Origin: Nitrososphaerales archaeon TH5896
GTDB taxonomy: Archaea > Thermoproteota > Nitrososphaeria > Nitrososphaerales > Nitrososphaeraceae
Reading direction: 5' to 3'
NCBI GenBank assembly: GCA_014523625.1
Contig: JAATVP010000249.1
Coordinates: 1 to 10,706, forward strand
Length of the DNA: 10,706 nucleotides
The notes beneath the pieces are model-generated. The model was given only the letters and a program-made list of their open reading frames with translations. It did not search any database and had not been told where the DNA came from. This document shows positions 1-5,571 of this stretch, one piece after another (within the stretch, counting starts at the first letter, position 1; every line of letters begins with the position of its first letter). The position numbers and the translations under genes were made by a program.

Positions 1-2
1 TA

Positions 3-188
3 TGTCAGAAGGAAGGAAGGAGAAGCAGAGTCATCCTATACCCAGGTAAGACAATACCGGAGATGAAGTTTACTACAGGATATTGGGATGAAAATGGTGA
101 TTTTGTTGAACCCGAGATAGATTTTGAACCGCCTTGGTATCTTTGCAGTAACGGTCACATTACGCAGATGCTGTTAAATCTAGGGTAA
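3..188 (+). CDS. 3' end of an unknown protein (or a 41-residue protein starting at 63)
   Basis: A reading frame is open from the window edge to a TAA at 186-188, giving 61 residues. An internal ATG at 63 would give a 41-residue protein, but it has no good ribosome-binding site at normal spacing, so this is more likely the C-terminus of a longer gene cut by the window. The product is mixed and protein-like (GYWDENGDFVEPEIDFEPPW, then WYLCSNGHITQ), with many acidic and aromatic residues. No family is recognised. The next small gene starts 7 bases after its stop, and a hairpin plus T-run lies about 100 bases on, so it appears to be the tail of an operon. A short ORF at 2-49 in another frame is a less likely alternative. 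Confidence 0.5.
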   Translation, partial: CQKEGRRSRVILYPGKTIPEMKFTTGYWDENGDFVEPEIDFEPPWYLCSNGHITQMLLNLG

Positions 189-195
189 GGTAAAG

Positions 196-297
196 ATGAA
201 GTCGCTCGCCTGTCTTTCGGATAGGCATGAATATTGTACTTTTAGTTTTGTCGATGGTGCTGGTTGTCAATGCAACTGTCATCCTAGGAATAGATGA
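196..297 (+). CDS. Cys/His-rich mini-protein, 33 residues, possible metal-binding
   Basis: This ATG ORF of 33 codons starts 7 bases after the previous stop, with AAGGT four bases before the ATG acting as a plausible ribosome-binding site. The product has five cysteines and two histidines: C6, H11, C14, and a C-terminal cluster C24-x-C26-x-C28-H29 (sequence CQCNCH). This spacing suggests a small zinc-binding knuckle; small proteins of this style are common in archaeal mobile elements and chromosomes, but no named family is recognised. The stop codon lies in the hairpin of the following terminator, which fits the last gene of an operon. An overlapping frame (227-316) would give a 29-residue hydrophobic peptide and cannot be excluded. 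It is too short for codon statistics to settle. Confidence 0.45.
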   Translation: MKSLACLSDRHEYCTFSFVDGAGCQCNCHPRNR

Positions 298-308
298 TTC
301 CTATTTTT
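285..308 (+). terminator. Hairpin plus T-run, terminator-like
   Basis: TAGGAAT (285-291) and ATTCCTA (297-303) form a perfect 7-bp stem with a 5-base loop, followed directly by five T (304-308). Archaeal RNA polymerase terminates mainly on T-runs, and a stem makes this stronger. It separates the genes ending at 297 from the gene at 350, which has its own TATA box. Confidence 0.6.
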
Positions 309-313
309 CAACG

Positions 314-322
314 TAAATATAA
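314..322 (+). promoter_or_regulatory. Archaeal TATA box for the gene at 350
   Basis: TAAATATAA is centred about 32 bases before the ATG at 350. An archaeal TATA box lies about 26-30 bases before the transcription start, so the mRNA would be leaderless or have only a few untranslated bases. No ribosome-binding site precedes the ATG, which fits. Confidence 0.5.
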
Positions 323-349
323 CTCAGATTGCTATCATAATACCATAGT

Positions 350-634
350 ATGATGTCTTCTGAAGAGCAGCAAGTAAGAAGGGATTATGTGAACAAAACC
401 AGGCGACAAGCAAAGTTAAGGAGTGAAGGCAAGGCAATACCAAAGAATCTAGATATAACCGCTTTACCTGATGCGGATCCTCCAGTTAGTATAATGATAT
501 CTCAATCCACATGCAACGAGTTACGCGATCTATATTATGAAACAATGGTCAAGAGTAATGATGAGAACTACTCAAAGACCTATGATGATTATCTGCTAAG
601 TCTCATAGAACAAGTGCGATCTATCAAGTCATAA
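350..634 (+). CDS. Small protein with possible ribbon-helix-helix (antitoxin-like) C-terminal domain
   Basis: The product has 94 residues. Residues 1-32 are basic and polar. From about residue 45 the pattern is a short strand (VSIMIS) followed by two helices with regular hydrophobic spacing (TCNELRDLYYETM, then YDDYLLSLIEQV). This resembles the strand-helix-helix layout of archaeal ribbon-helix-helix or VapB-like proteins, where the strand reads DNA and the helices dimerise. That assignment is inferred from pattern only. No toxin gene lies beside it. Two ATG codons stand in tandem at 350 and 353, about 30 bases after a TATA box, so translation is probably leaderless. It stands alone between a terminator and the next promoter. 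Confidence 0.6.
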   Translation: MMSSEEQQVRRDYVNKTRRQAKLRSEGKAIPKNLDITALPDADPPVSIMISQSTCNELRDLYYETMVKSNDENYSKTYDDYLLSLIEQVRSIKS

Positions 635-654
635 CTGATAAAGAACTGAAAGTG

Positions 655-662
655 TTTTTAAT
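655..662 (+). promoter_or_regulatory. TATA-like box for the TTG-started gene at 686
   Basis: TTTTTAAT is centred about 27 bases before the TTG at 686, the spacing expected for a leaderless transcript. The T-run may also end transcription of the gene before it. It supports the TTG, because no ATG or GTG is available between the upstream in-frame stop (671-673) and 686. Confidence 0.4.
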
Positions 663-685
663 GTGAGAGATAATCTAATGTAACA

Positions 686-1171
686 TTGCGCGGAGTTTCT
701 GAATCTAGACGTGAGAAAATAGAGTTTAGGCGAGGATTTATCATAGAACAAATGGCTAAAGGAGTTACTCCTATGACGTTAACCAAGCAGCTAGGTGTAT
801 CAAGAGCAACGATCACAACAGACATACAGGCGCTAAGGAAGCAAGTAACAAATGACATACGTGACTTTCCTAAGCAAGTATCTTATCAACACAAACTCTT
901 AGAGAGTAATGCTAACCAGGCTATCGCTAGATTATGGAGTATACTGGATAATGCTGATCTAGATCCTAAAACAACGTGTAACGTGCTAGCGACATTAGCG
1001 ACCTATCTAGCATTGAAACGTGATTTACTAGAAGATACGGCAGCTATATCTGAGATATTGGAGACAGTGATAGAGGCAGAGGCCAATGAAAAATACAGAC
1101 AACAAGAACAAGAGCAGCAGCGTATCAATCCTCTCTATCCCGAACTAGATAAAAGAGAACCAGTCTTTTAG
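686..1171 (+). CDS. Helix-turn-helix DNA-binding protein with helical C-terminal region
   Basis: The product has 161 residues and starts at TTG. An in-frame TAA at 671-673 lies just upstream, so TTG is the first possible start; the next ATG comes about 22 codons later and would cut into the domain. Residues 14-52 form a clear helix-turn-helix: a first helix (RRGFIIEQMAKG), then TLTKQLGVSRATITTDIQAL, where GVSRATITTD is the turn plus recognition helix. The fold resembles helix-turn-helix domains of transcription factors, transposases and phage small terminase subunits. Residues 67-145 are predicted mostly helical and may mediate dimerisation; the tail is rich in Gln and Glu. A likely role is transcriptional control of the neighbouring mobile-element genes, but the target is unknown. 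Confidence 0.7.
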   Translation: MRGVSESRREKIEFRRGFIIEQMAKGVTPMTLTKQLGVSRATITTDIQALRKQVTNDIRDFPKQVSYQHKLLESNANQAIARLWSILDNADLDPKTTCNVLATLATYLALKRDLLEDTAAISEILETVIEAEANEKYRQQEQEQQRINPLYPELDKREPVF

Positions 1172-1331
1172 CCGATTAGTATAGTAAATAGCTCAGCAGA
1201 TTTATCATTACTAGCTATCATAGTACATGTCTGGTAGATTGTTCCCGTAATGTCGGTTAATCAGCGTCCATCCAAATAAACTTCAAAAAACATCGTCCGC
1301 CAAAAATGACGATTTTCACGCTCAAAATGGC
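1172..1331 (+). other. Intergenic region before the small-gene operon
   Basis: These 160 bases hold no convincing gene. The frame of the next gene is open back to a TAA at 1248-1250 but offers no usable start before the ATG at 1332. A weak TATA-like AAATAAA at 1274-1280 could drive the operon. The end of the region carries the left arm of an inverted repeat that folds over the next start codon. Confidence 0.4.
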
Positions 1332-1343
1332 ATGGCGGACGAT
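1292..1343. repeat. 11-bp inverted repeat overlapping the start codon at 1332
   Basis: ATCGTCCGCCA (1292-1302) and TGGCGGACGAT (1333-1343) are perfect inverted repeats separated by 30 bases. The right arm begins inside the ATG at 1332-1334, so in mRNA the stem would bury the start codon; in DNA it could be an operator. The arms are GC-rich in an AT-rich setting. Immediately after it the 9-base unit GATAGGGTC is repeated twice in tandem (1341-1358), encoding DRVDRV. Confidence 0.55.
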
Positions 1344-1511
1344 AGGGTCGATAGGGTCGATGTTTCTGCGGCTTCTGGGGTCGAGGATGAGGTTTGTGAC
1401 CTGAGGAATCAAGAAGGAGCCAATAGGTTTAGAGATGCAGTTGAAAGAAAGAGCAAAGTATCACAAGCAGCAGAAGCAAACTTAAACGGTAAGGGAGTAA
1501 TGGAGGATTAG
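1332..1511 (+). CDS. Small acidic/polar protein of 59 residues, unknown
   Basis: This ATG ORF ends 7 bases before the next gene. The product starts MADDRVDRVDVSAASGVEDE and continues with a likely amphipathic helix (NRFRDAVERKSKVSQAAEAN). It is rich in Asp, Glu, Arg and Ala and has no membrane segment. Codon use and composition look like real coding sequence, and the tight link to the 181-codon gene supports it as the first gene of an operon. No family is recognised. Its start codon lies at the edge of an inverted repeat, so its translation may be controlled by RNA structure. Confidence 0.55.
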   Translation: MADDRVDRVDVSAASGVEDEVCDLRNQEGANRFRDAVERKSKVSQAAEANLNGKGVMED

Positions 1512-1518
1512 ATAAGTA

Positions 1519-2064
1519 ATGACTTCTATATCATTAAGCGAGAGACTTAAGGACAAATCTGGAATAATATTTTCAGATAACGGATTACATCCTATAATCC
1601 ATAATGGTACTTGGGTAGATAGCGTTTGTATCTATTTCAACACTAAAGGTTATTCTACCCATTGGGATATGCAGCTACAAGAATATGTAATAGATAGGGA
1701 TGAAGGATTGAAACAAACTTATTTTGTTATGGAAAGTCATAGAGAATACAAGACTCAAACAGAATCGGGTAACTTTATCACCGAGTTAAACAATGCAGTA
1801 GATTCTTTATTTTACTCAATGGATTCAGGGATACATCATACATCAGTCGGAAAGAAAGGCGTATTTCATGACGTCCCAGATTGGAATATAGATTTTAACA
1901 AGAATGAGGATTTTGTAACAGTAGAGTTAACTGATTCATGGCTTAGGATCTCTTGGCAAACTACGGATTTGTATCTGAAAAGAACATTTGAAACATGCAT
2001 CTTAAACACATCATTGATAACACATATCGATTATGAGTCTAGTTCTGATCAAGGGGAGGTCTAG
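1519..2064 (+). CDS. Hypothetical protein, 181 residues
   Basis: The start is ATG, preceded by GGAGG at 1502-1506, about 12 bases upstream. The product appears soluble, with no signal peptide or membrane helix. It is mostly mixed alpha/beta, with aromatic-rich segments (VDSVCIYFNTKGYSTHWDMQ, TDSWLRISWQTTDLYLKRTF) and an acidic, serine-rich tail. No catalytic motif or known family is recognised. It follows the 59-residue gene by 7 bases and precedes the next gene by 4 bases, so it belongs to an operon of short orphan genes characteristic of integrated archaeal elements. Confidence 0.65.
   Translation: MTSISLSERLKDKSGIIFSDNGLHPIIHNGTWVDSVCIYFNTKGYSTHWDMQLQEYVIDRDEGLKQTYFVMESHREYKTQTESGNFITELNNAVDSLFYSMDSGIHHTSVGKKGVFHDVPDWNIDFNKNEDFVTVELTDSWLRISWQTTDLYLKRTFETCILNTSLITHIDYESSSDQGEV
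2051..2060 (+). promoter_or_regulatory. Strong Shine-Dalgarno site for the gene at 2069
   Basis: AAGGGGAGGT lies inside the last codons of the previous gene and ends 8 bases before the ATG at 2069. It is the best ribosome-binding site in the window and fixes that start, in contrast to the leaderless genes nearby. Confidence 0.65.
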
Positions 2065-2068
2065 ATAA

Positions 2069-2269
2069 ATGAAACGTAAAGGTATAGGCGAAGAACAGGA
2101 ATACAAAACGATATCCCCACATCTCCCTAAGTGGATGTCGAGAAAGACAGATGATAAGTATGACCTTCCTTTGTTTGACTATTACACTGCCCTTGATCAT
2201 TTTGAGAATAGAAAGATAAAGAGTAGGATTGCTCATAAAGGATACACAGAAGGAAGGCCAGATACTTAA
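2069..2269 (+). CDS. Small basic protein of 66 residues, unknown, possibly truncated
   Basis: The ATG follows a very good ribosome-binding site and comes 4 bases after the previous stop, so translation is probably coupled. The product is basic and polar (MKRKGIGEEQEYKTISPHLP at the start; YTEGRPDT at the end) and has no recognised domain. The same frame stays open after the TAA at 2267-2269 for 54 more codons, to a TGA at 2432-2434 that overlaps the next gene. This could therefore be a 121-residue gene broken by one nonsense change, or two adjacent genes; no good ribosome-binding site precedes the second part. Confidence 0.55.
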   Translation: MKRKGIGEEQEYKTISPHLPKWMSRKTDDKYDLPLFDYYTALDHFENRKIKSRIAHKGYTEGRPDT

Positions 2270-2308
2270 GAAGTCATTCATATCTCTCAACCATATGGAC
2301 CCCTTCAT

Positions 2309-2434
2309 ATGCACAGACTCAAAGAGATGATACGGATTGCTGAAGAAAATAACATCGAGTTTGACATAAGACCAGATTCCGATCATGTTCCAGGACGGAC
2401 TATAATGATTGAATGGAGACAGAAAGAAGAATGA
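2309..2434 (+). CDS. Small ORF of 41 residues, or the C-terminal half of a gene split by TAA at 2267
   Basis: The product from the ATG at 2309 begins MHRLKEMIRIAEENNIEFDI and ends MIEWRQKEE: a helix, a strand, a short loop (RPDSDHVPGR) and a second strand. This looks like a genuine alpha/beta fold piece. Its TGA at 2432-2434 overlaps an ATG at 2431 in the ATGA arrangement typical of coupled genes, which supports translation of this frame. The frame is continuous with 2069-2269 apart from the TAA there. No family is recognised. If the TAA is a recent mutation or a sequencing error, the true gene is 2069-2434. Confidence 0.45.
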   Translation: MHRLKEMIRIAEENNIEFDIRPDSDHVPGRTIMIEWRQKEE

Positions 2435-2925
2435 TTACATATCTTAATCAAGTCTCTAAATGGGAAAGCCTTCTAAGCAGATTCCTACAGTTAGATAAAT
2501 CGGGTATGTTCTATGATGTTAAGTCTACTGTATTCCATGTATGTCTGAATGATGAGAAAAGAGAATCATCAAACTTACCATATATCCAGAGATATGTCAT
2601 AGGAAATCTATTATCATTCATAGCAATGTTACATTGGATAGGTGGTTATGGACATGATAGCTTAACCACGTCAATGTATGCCGACATGGCAATGATTATC
2701 TGGAACAAAGGATTATCAGCAGAAGAAAAAAGCAAGGGTTATCTTAAGACAATAGACAAGAAATCGAAAGAATACACTTACCTAAATACACTTCCAAGAT
2801 ATCTTAGAGAGATGTCTGCAGGTAATGGAATAGCTGACGGATTCAGATATAACGATGCAGTTAAGGCTATTGAATATCTGGAAAGAAAACATCTGAGTTA
2901 TCAGACGTTATTTGATAATGATTGA
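2431..2925 (+). CDS. Hypothetical protein, 164 residues (170 if started at 2413)
   Basis: I prefer the ATG at 2431 because it overlaps the preceding stop as ATGA; an in-frame ATG at 2413 would add six residues. The product looks mainly helical. One hydrophobic stretch (YVIGNLLSFIAMLHWIGGYG, about residues 55-74) is borderline for a membrane helix but contains a His and ends in glycines, so it may be a buried helix. The C-terminal part contains LSAEEKSKGYLKTIDKKSKE and a helix ending YLERKHLSY. No family or catalytic motif is recognised. Its TGA at 2923-2925 overlaps a TTG start of the next small frame, which continues the chain of coupled genes. Confidence 0.6.
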   Translation: MITYLNQVSKWESLLSRFLQLDKSGMFYDVKSTVFHVCLNDEKRESSNLPYIQRYVIGNLLSFIAMLHWIGGYGHDSLTTSMYADMAMIIWNKGLSAEEKSKGYLKTIDKKSKEYTYLNTLPRYLREMSAGNGIADGFRYNDAVKAIEYLERKHLSYQTLFDND

Positions 2926-3071
2926 TTGATTTAATCAAAGCCCGTGAGCTGGAAAGTCAGACTCACGGACCCATGTTTAGACAAGACACTTTGCTTCGTT
3001 TCTGGTTGTTAGAGATCAGCGATGTTTGGCGTCGATTGAACCGATATTATTTCTTACACTCAGACTCATAA
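2922..3071 (+). CDS. Small protein of 49 residues, TTG start overlapping the previous stop
   Basis: TTG at 2922-2924 overlaps the previous TGA (TTGA), the same arrangement as ATGA at 2431. An internal ATG at 2973 would leave 32 residues. The product contains IDLIKARELESQTHGPMFRQ followed by an aromatic, amphipathic segment (LLRFWLLEISDVWRRLNRYY). The composition is protein-like but no family is recognised. A hairpin-forming sequence (CCGTGAG/CTCACGG, 2942-2948 and 2962-2968) lies inside the frame, so an alternative reading is an untranslated, structured 3' region. Confidence 0.4.
   Translation: MIDLIKARELESQTHGPMFRQDTLLRFWLLEISDVWRRLNRYYFLHSDS
2942..2968 (+). repeat. Inverted repeat able to form a hairpin, 17 bases after the 2925 stop
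   Basis: CCGTGAG (2942-2948) pairs with CTCACGG (2962-2968), and an inner CTG/CAG adds three pairs with one bulge, leaving the loop GAAAGT. No T-run follows, so it is not a classical terminator. It may be an RNA processing or regulatory hairpin, or only coding sequence of the small frame that covers it. Confidence 0.4.
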
Positions 3072-3104
3072 AACATTTGCGATCTTTTCCAGCTAATAGA
3101 AACA

Positions 3105-3163
3105 CAGTAATGGGACCCTCGATTTGATGAAGAATCGCGGGGTGTGGTTAGATCCCATTACTG
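3105..3163 (+). other. 11-bp perfect inverted repeat with nested stem; candidate structured RNA or recombination site
   Basis: CAGTAATGGGA (3105-3115) and TCCCATTACTG (3153-3163) pair perfectly. Inside, CGATT (3120-3124) pairs with AATCG (3133-3137), and CCC (3116-3118) with GGG (3139-3141) on the other side of a T/C mismatch. The result is an almost continuous hairpin with one 3' bulge (3142-3152). It lies in the 290-base gap between the last small frame and the integrase end, upstream of a terminator-like hairpin. It could be a small non-coding RNA, the 3' untranslated region of the operon, or a DNA site bound by the integrase. A 49-codon frame (3127-3276) crosses it but has no supporting signals. 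Confidence 0.5.
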
Positions 3164-3318
3164 CACACTTCGACATATGGAACAGTACTTACTCACCTTT
3201 AGAAAGTAACTCTTTAATGCTTTTTCGGTTCTTGGTAAAGACTTTAAAAGTAATAGCTGCTAATGTAAAATGCTAATCAGATTCGTGTTAGTTTGGTTAG
3301 CGACATTATTGTATGGGT

Positions 3319-3355
3319 TGATGCGATAGCGAAGAGTTATCGCATCACTCTTTTT
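3319..3355 (+). terminator. Strong hairpin plus T-run between convergent genes
   Basis: TGATGCGATAGC (3319-3330) pairs with GTTATCGCATCA (3336-3347) to give a 12-bp stem with one G-T pair and a 5-base loop. CTC and five T follow (3351-3355). The orientation serves plus-strand transcription. It sits 7 bases from the stop of the minus-strand integrase, so the same stem could also serve as that gene's 3' end. Confidence 0.65.
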
Positions 3356-3361
3356 AACTTT

Positions 3362-4537
3362 CTACGTATTATCACACGAATCCCAAAAGCCTAACTCTCT
3401 TAATCTCCCTTCCAACATTTTCATACGTTCATCCTTCTCTTTATCACGGGCTTCCAACTGTGCAACCTTTTGAGCATATTCACCCTTGTAAACTTCTAAC
3501 TCTTTTTGGAGTTGATAAGCGGGATCAATAGTTAGATTGTTTATGGCCTTGCTCCATTCGACTAACTTCTCATCCTCTGTTGTTCTATGATAGTTTACAT
3601 CTAGACCTCTAGTGTGTTTATGGCCTACTAGATATTCTCTATCTGAGAAATCCACTTTAGCTTTAGCCATTTGCGTAATAGCGAACTTTCTAAAACCGTG
3701 AGTCATCATGACCTTCCTCACTGTATTAGTTCCTGCCTTCTTGACTACTCTCTCCATTGTCTTTTCTATAGTGCTATGAGACACAAATCTAGGGTTTCTT
3801 GCTTGTATCTTATCGTCTAACTTGAACTGCTCTCTAATCAAGGGACTCTGATTCTCAGGATGAATACTAACATCTCTTTCGCCTTGATTCTTTCTAAACT
3901 CAAGATAATCATCTATTGTCTTGGAACATTCAGGAGTTAGGAATGTGTAGTACTTGCTGTTCTTTGACCTATGATAAACCCAGAGTTTGTATATCTTTGG
4001 CTGATTCGTTTGAGTCAAGTCGCCTATTCTCAGATCAGGAATAGCACCTATCCTCAAGCCGTTAACCATAAGCAATATTACGGCCTTAAACCGAGCATCA
4101 CAATGACTTAGCAGTAGTTCAATCTCCTTGCGTGTATAGGTCCTATCCTCTTCATGGTTTTCATCAGCAGGTAGGAACCTGCTTATCTTACGACGATTCA
4201 GATCGATATCATTCATATCGCAGAAATGTACGACCGCAAACATAGCTGCGTTAATAGTTGCATATTTCAGATGTTTGTCTTTATCCATGTGCTCGATGTA
4301 TTCAATAAGTAATAGCTGCAGTTGCTGCCCTCCTAGCTGTACTAAACGTTCATCTACAATGATCGTCGAGTACTTGTATTCAAGCCACTTGACGAATGTG
4401 TTAAAGTGCCACCGATAGACCTTCTTAGATAAGTCAGACTTGAGTCCTTTCTCAACAGGATGAACAACCTTCTTTGCCAAAGGTTTTTTCGTTAACTGTT
4501 GGCTGATTAACTGGTTTTTGTACTCTCTTCTAGACAA
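3362..4537 (-). CDS. Tyrosine recombinase (integrase) with C-terminal coiled coil
   Basis: The product is a 391-residue site-specific recombinase that would integrate or excise a mobile element through a phosphotyrosine intermediate. Residues 37-125 are the helical core-binding (SAM-like) domain; the catalytic domain spans about 132-325. The full catalytic set is visible: R162 in NGLRIGAIPDL, a beta-hairpin lysine (K192 or K195, SKNSK), H280 and R283 in HGFR, H306 in VGHKH, and the nucleophile Y316 in VNYHRT. Residues 342-382 form a charged heptad-like coiled coil (LQKELEVYKGEY onward) of the kind I associate with thaumarchaeal integrases. The start is TTG; an in-frame TGA lies three codons upstream, and a TATA box fits a near-leaderless transcript. 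It converges on the small-gene run and probably serves that element. Confidence 0.9.
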   Translation of the reverse strand: MSRREYKNQLISQQLTKKPLAKKVVHPVEKGLKSDLSKKVYRWHFNTFVKWLEYKYSTIIVDERLVQLGGQQLQLLLIEYIEHMDKDKHLKYATINAAMFAVVHFCDMNDIDLNRRKISRFLPADENHEEDRTYTRKEIELLLSHCDARFKAVILLMVNGLRIGAIPDLRIGDLTQTNQPKIYKLWVYHRSKNSKYYTFLTPECSKTIDDYLEFRKNQGERDVSIHPENQSPLIREQFKLDDKIQARNPRFVSHSTIEKTMERVVKKAGTNTVRKVMMTHGFRKFAITQMAKAKVDFSDREYLVGHKHTRGLDVNYHRTTEDEKLVEWSKAINNLTIDPAYQLQKELEVYKGEYAQKVAQLEARDKEKDERMKMLEGRLRELGFWDSCDNT

Positions 4538-4567
4538 AAATATTCATGTATAATATAGCTACAAGCT

Positions 4568-4576
4568 CTATTTAAA
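4568..4576 (-). promoter_or_regulatory. TATA box of the integrase gene
   Basis: Read on the minus strand this is TTTAAATAG, close to the archaeal consensus, centred about 35 bases before the TTG at 4537. It predicts a leader of only a few bases. A second AT-rich match (CTATATTATA, near 4550-4559) is too close to the start codon to give that start. Confidence 0.55.
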
Positions 4577-4600
4577 GCGTAAATATTCTAGCATAAATCT

Positions 4601-5524
4601 CTATTTTACCTTACCCTTATCATCATCGCCAATTCTTTTTTCCAATTCTTCTAGGATTCTGCGAATCTCTTTTATCTCTTGTACAATTTCATGTTGAGTT
4701 AAGGGTACCTCTGATTCTCGTTGCACTTGTTTATAAGCTTCTTCAGATTTTCTCACAATTACTGAAATAAATAGATTTATGATTATAAAAGTTCCAATTA
4801 CGATGAAGCTTGCAAAGTAAAGCCAATAAATTGGTCCTAAAGTAGTAACTATTGGTTCCATAACATTTACCCATCCTTCAAGCGTAATGATTTGAAATAG
4901 CGTTGTAAACGAGGTCAAAAAAGATGACCAATGTTGCGGATCAACGTCCCTAAAAAGGTGATATCCTAATATTGCATATATGAAGAAGAGGATCGAAAAA
5001 AGAATCAAAATGTTAAATATGCTAGGTATCGAACGAACTAGCGTTGATACAATTGCGCGCAATTCAGCGGATTTTGTGACCAATCTAGTAATTCTAAGCA
5101 ATCTGACCAACCTAGCTACCGTTGAGAACTGGCCCGCAGTAGTAAGGGATAGGACAATGATAGCAAAATCGAAGCAATTCCAAGGATCTCGGAAATAGTT
5201 TTGTGGTTTTGGATAAAGTGCGACCATCCTCAAAATGGCTTCTACAATGAAGACTGCAATCACAAGGCTTTGGATTAAGCTAAAAGTACTAACTTCAAAT
5301 AATTGATCATATTCACCAGCAGAATTCACAAATGGCGTAGCTTCAATGGCAAGAGCTATTGCTTGGAGGATAATGACTCCTGTAATTATCCAATCAAACA
5401 TCTTGCTTCCTACAAAGCCTTGTGCTAGATCAACAATCCTATTCCTGTCCTTTCTTGACGAGGAGGAGGACGATGATTGTCCCAACTCAGGAAGTCGAGA
5501 CGATGATGAGTTCCTTTTTTTCAT
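4601..5524 (-). CDS. Single-domain voltage-gated cation channel (NaChBac/CavMr-like)
   Basis: The product is 307 residues with six membrane helices, acting as a tetramer in the cell membrane. Residues 1-30 are a serine-rich cytoplasmic tail. S1 is about 41-62, S2 83-104, S3 113-129. S4 (134-151) is the voltage sensor, with arginines at 138, 141, 144 and 147 spaced every third residue. S5 is 165-187, the pore helix 200-213, and S6 232-257. A charged coiled coil follows (276-298), as in prokaryotic tetrameric channels. The filter is TLEGWVN (214-220), with E216 as the single acidic ring. Bacterial sodium channels have TLESW; to my knowledge the calcium-selective CavMr has TLEGWVD, so calcium preference is inferred. 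The start is ATG with GAGGTG about 11 bases upstream. It has no close partner gene, and a 14-bp palindrome lies about 50 bases upstream. Confidence 0.9.
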   Translation of the reverse strand: MKKRNSSSSRLPELGQSSSSSSSRKDRNRIVDLAQGFVGSKMFDWIITGVIILQAIALAIEATPFVNSAGEYDQLFEVSTFSLIQSLVIAVFIVEAILRMVALYPKPQNYFRDPWNCFDFAIIVLSLTTAGQFSTVARLVRLLRITRLVTKSAELRAIVSTLVRSIPSIFNILILFSILFFIYAILGYHLFRDVDPQHWSSFLTSFTTLFQIITLEGWVNVMEPIVTTLGPIYWLYFASFIVIGTFIIINLFISVIVRKSEEAYKQVQRESEVPLTQHEIVQEIKEIRRILEELEKRIGDDDKGKVK

Positions 5525-5571
5525 CGAGTTAAGCGCACCTCTTCATGCACAGTTCCTATGAAATGCCAAGC

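Noticed and set aside
227..316. 29-residue hydrophobic peptide frame starting after a GCCTGTC/GATAGGC hairpin (208-226)
   Set aside because: It overlaps the better supported Cys/His-rich frame and reads through the terminator hairpin.
658..858. Minus-strand frame of 66 codons
   Set aside because: It is the antisense shadow of the helix-turn-helix gene at 686-1171.
2039..2386. Minus-strand frame of 115 codons
   Set aside because: It lies opposite 2069-2269 and 2309-2434, which have a strong ribosome-binding site and an ATGA joint; the minus product has no recognised domain and no promoter.
3021..3060. Possible tRNA T-arm on the minus strand (GGTTCAATCG)
   Set aside because: Only three flanking bases pair, and no acceptor, D or anticodon stem can be drawn around it.
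3127..3276. Plus-strand frame of 49 codons
   Set aside because: It crosses the long inverted repeat and has no ribosome-binding site, TATA box or coupling to a neighbour; a structured non-coding segment explains the sequence better, though not with certainty.
4980..5561. Two plus-strand frames (4980-5198, 5346-5561)
   Set aside because: Both lie opposite the channel gene, whose voltage sensor and pore motifs prove its frame.
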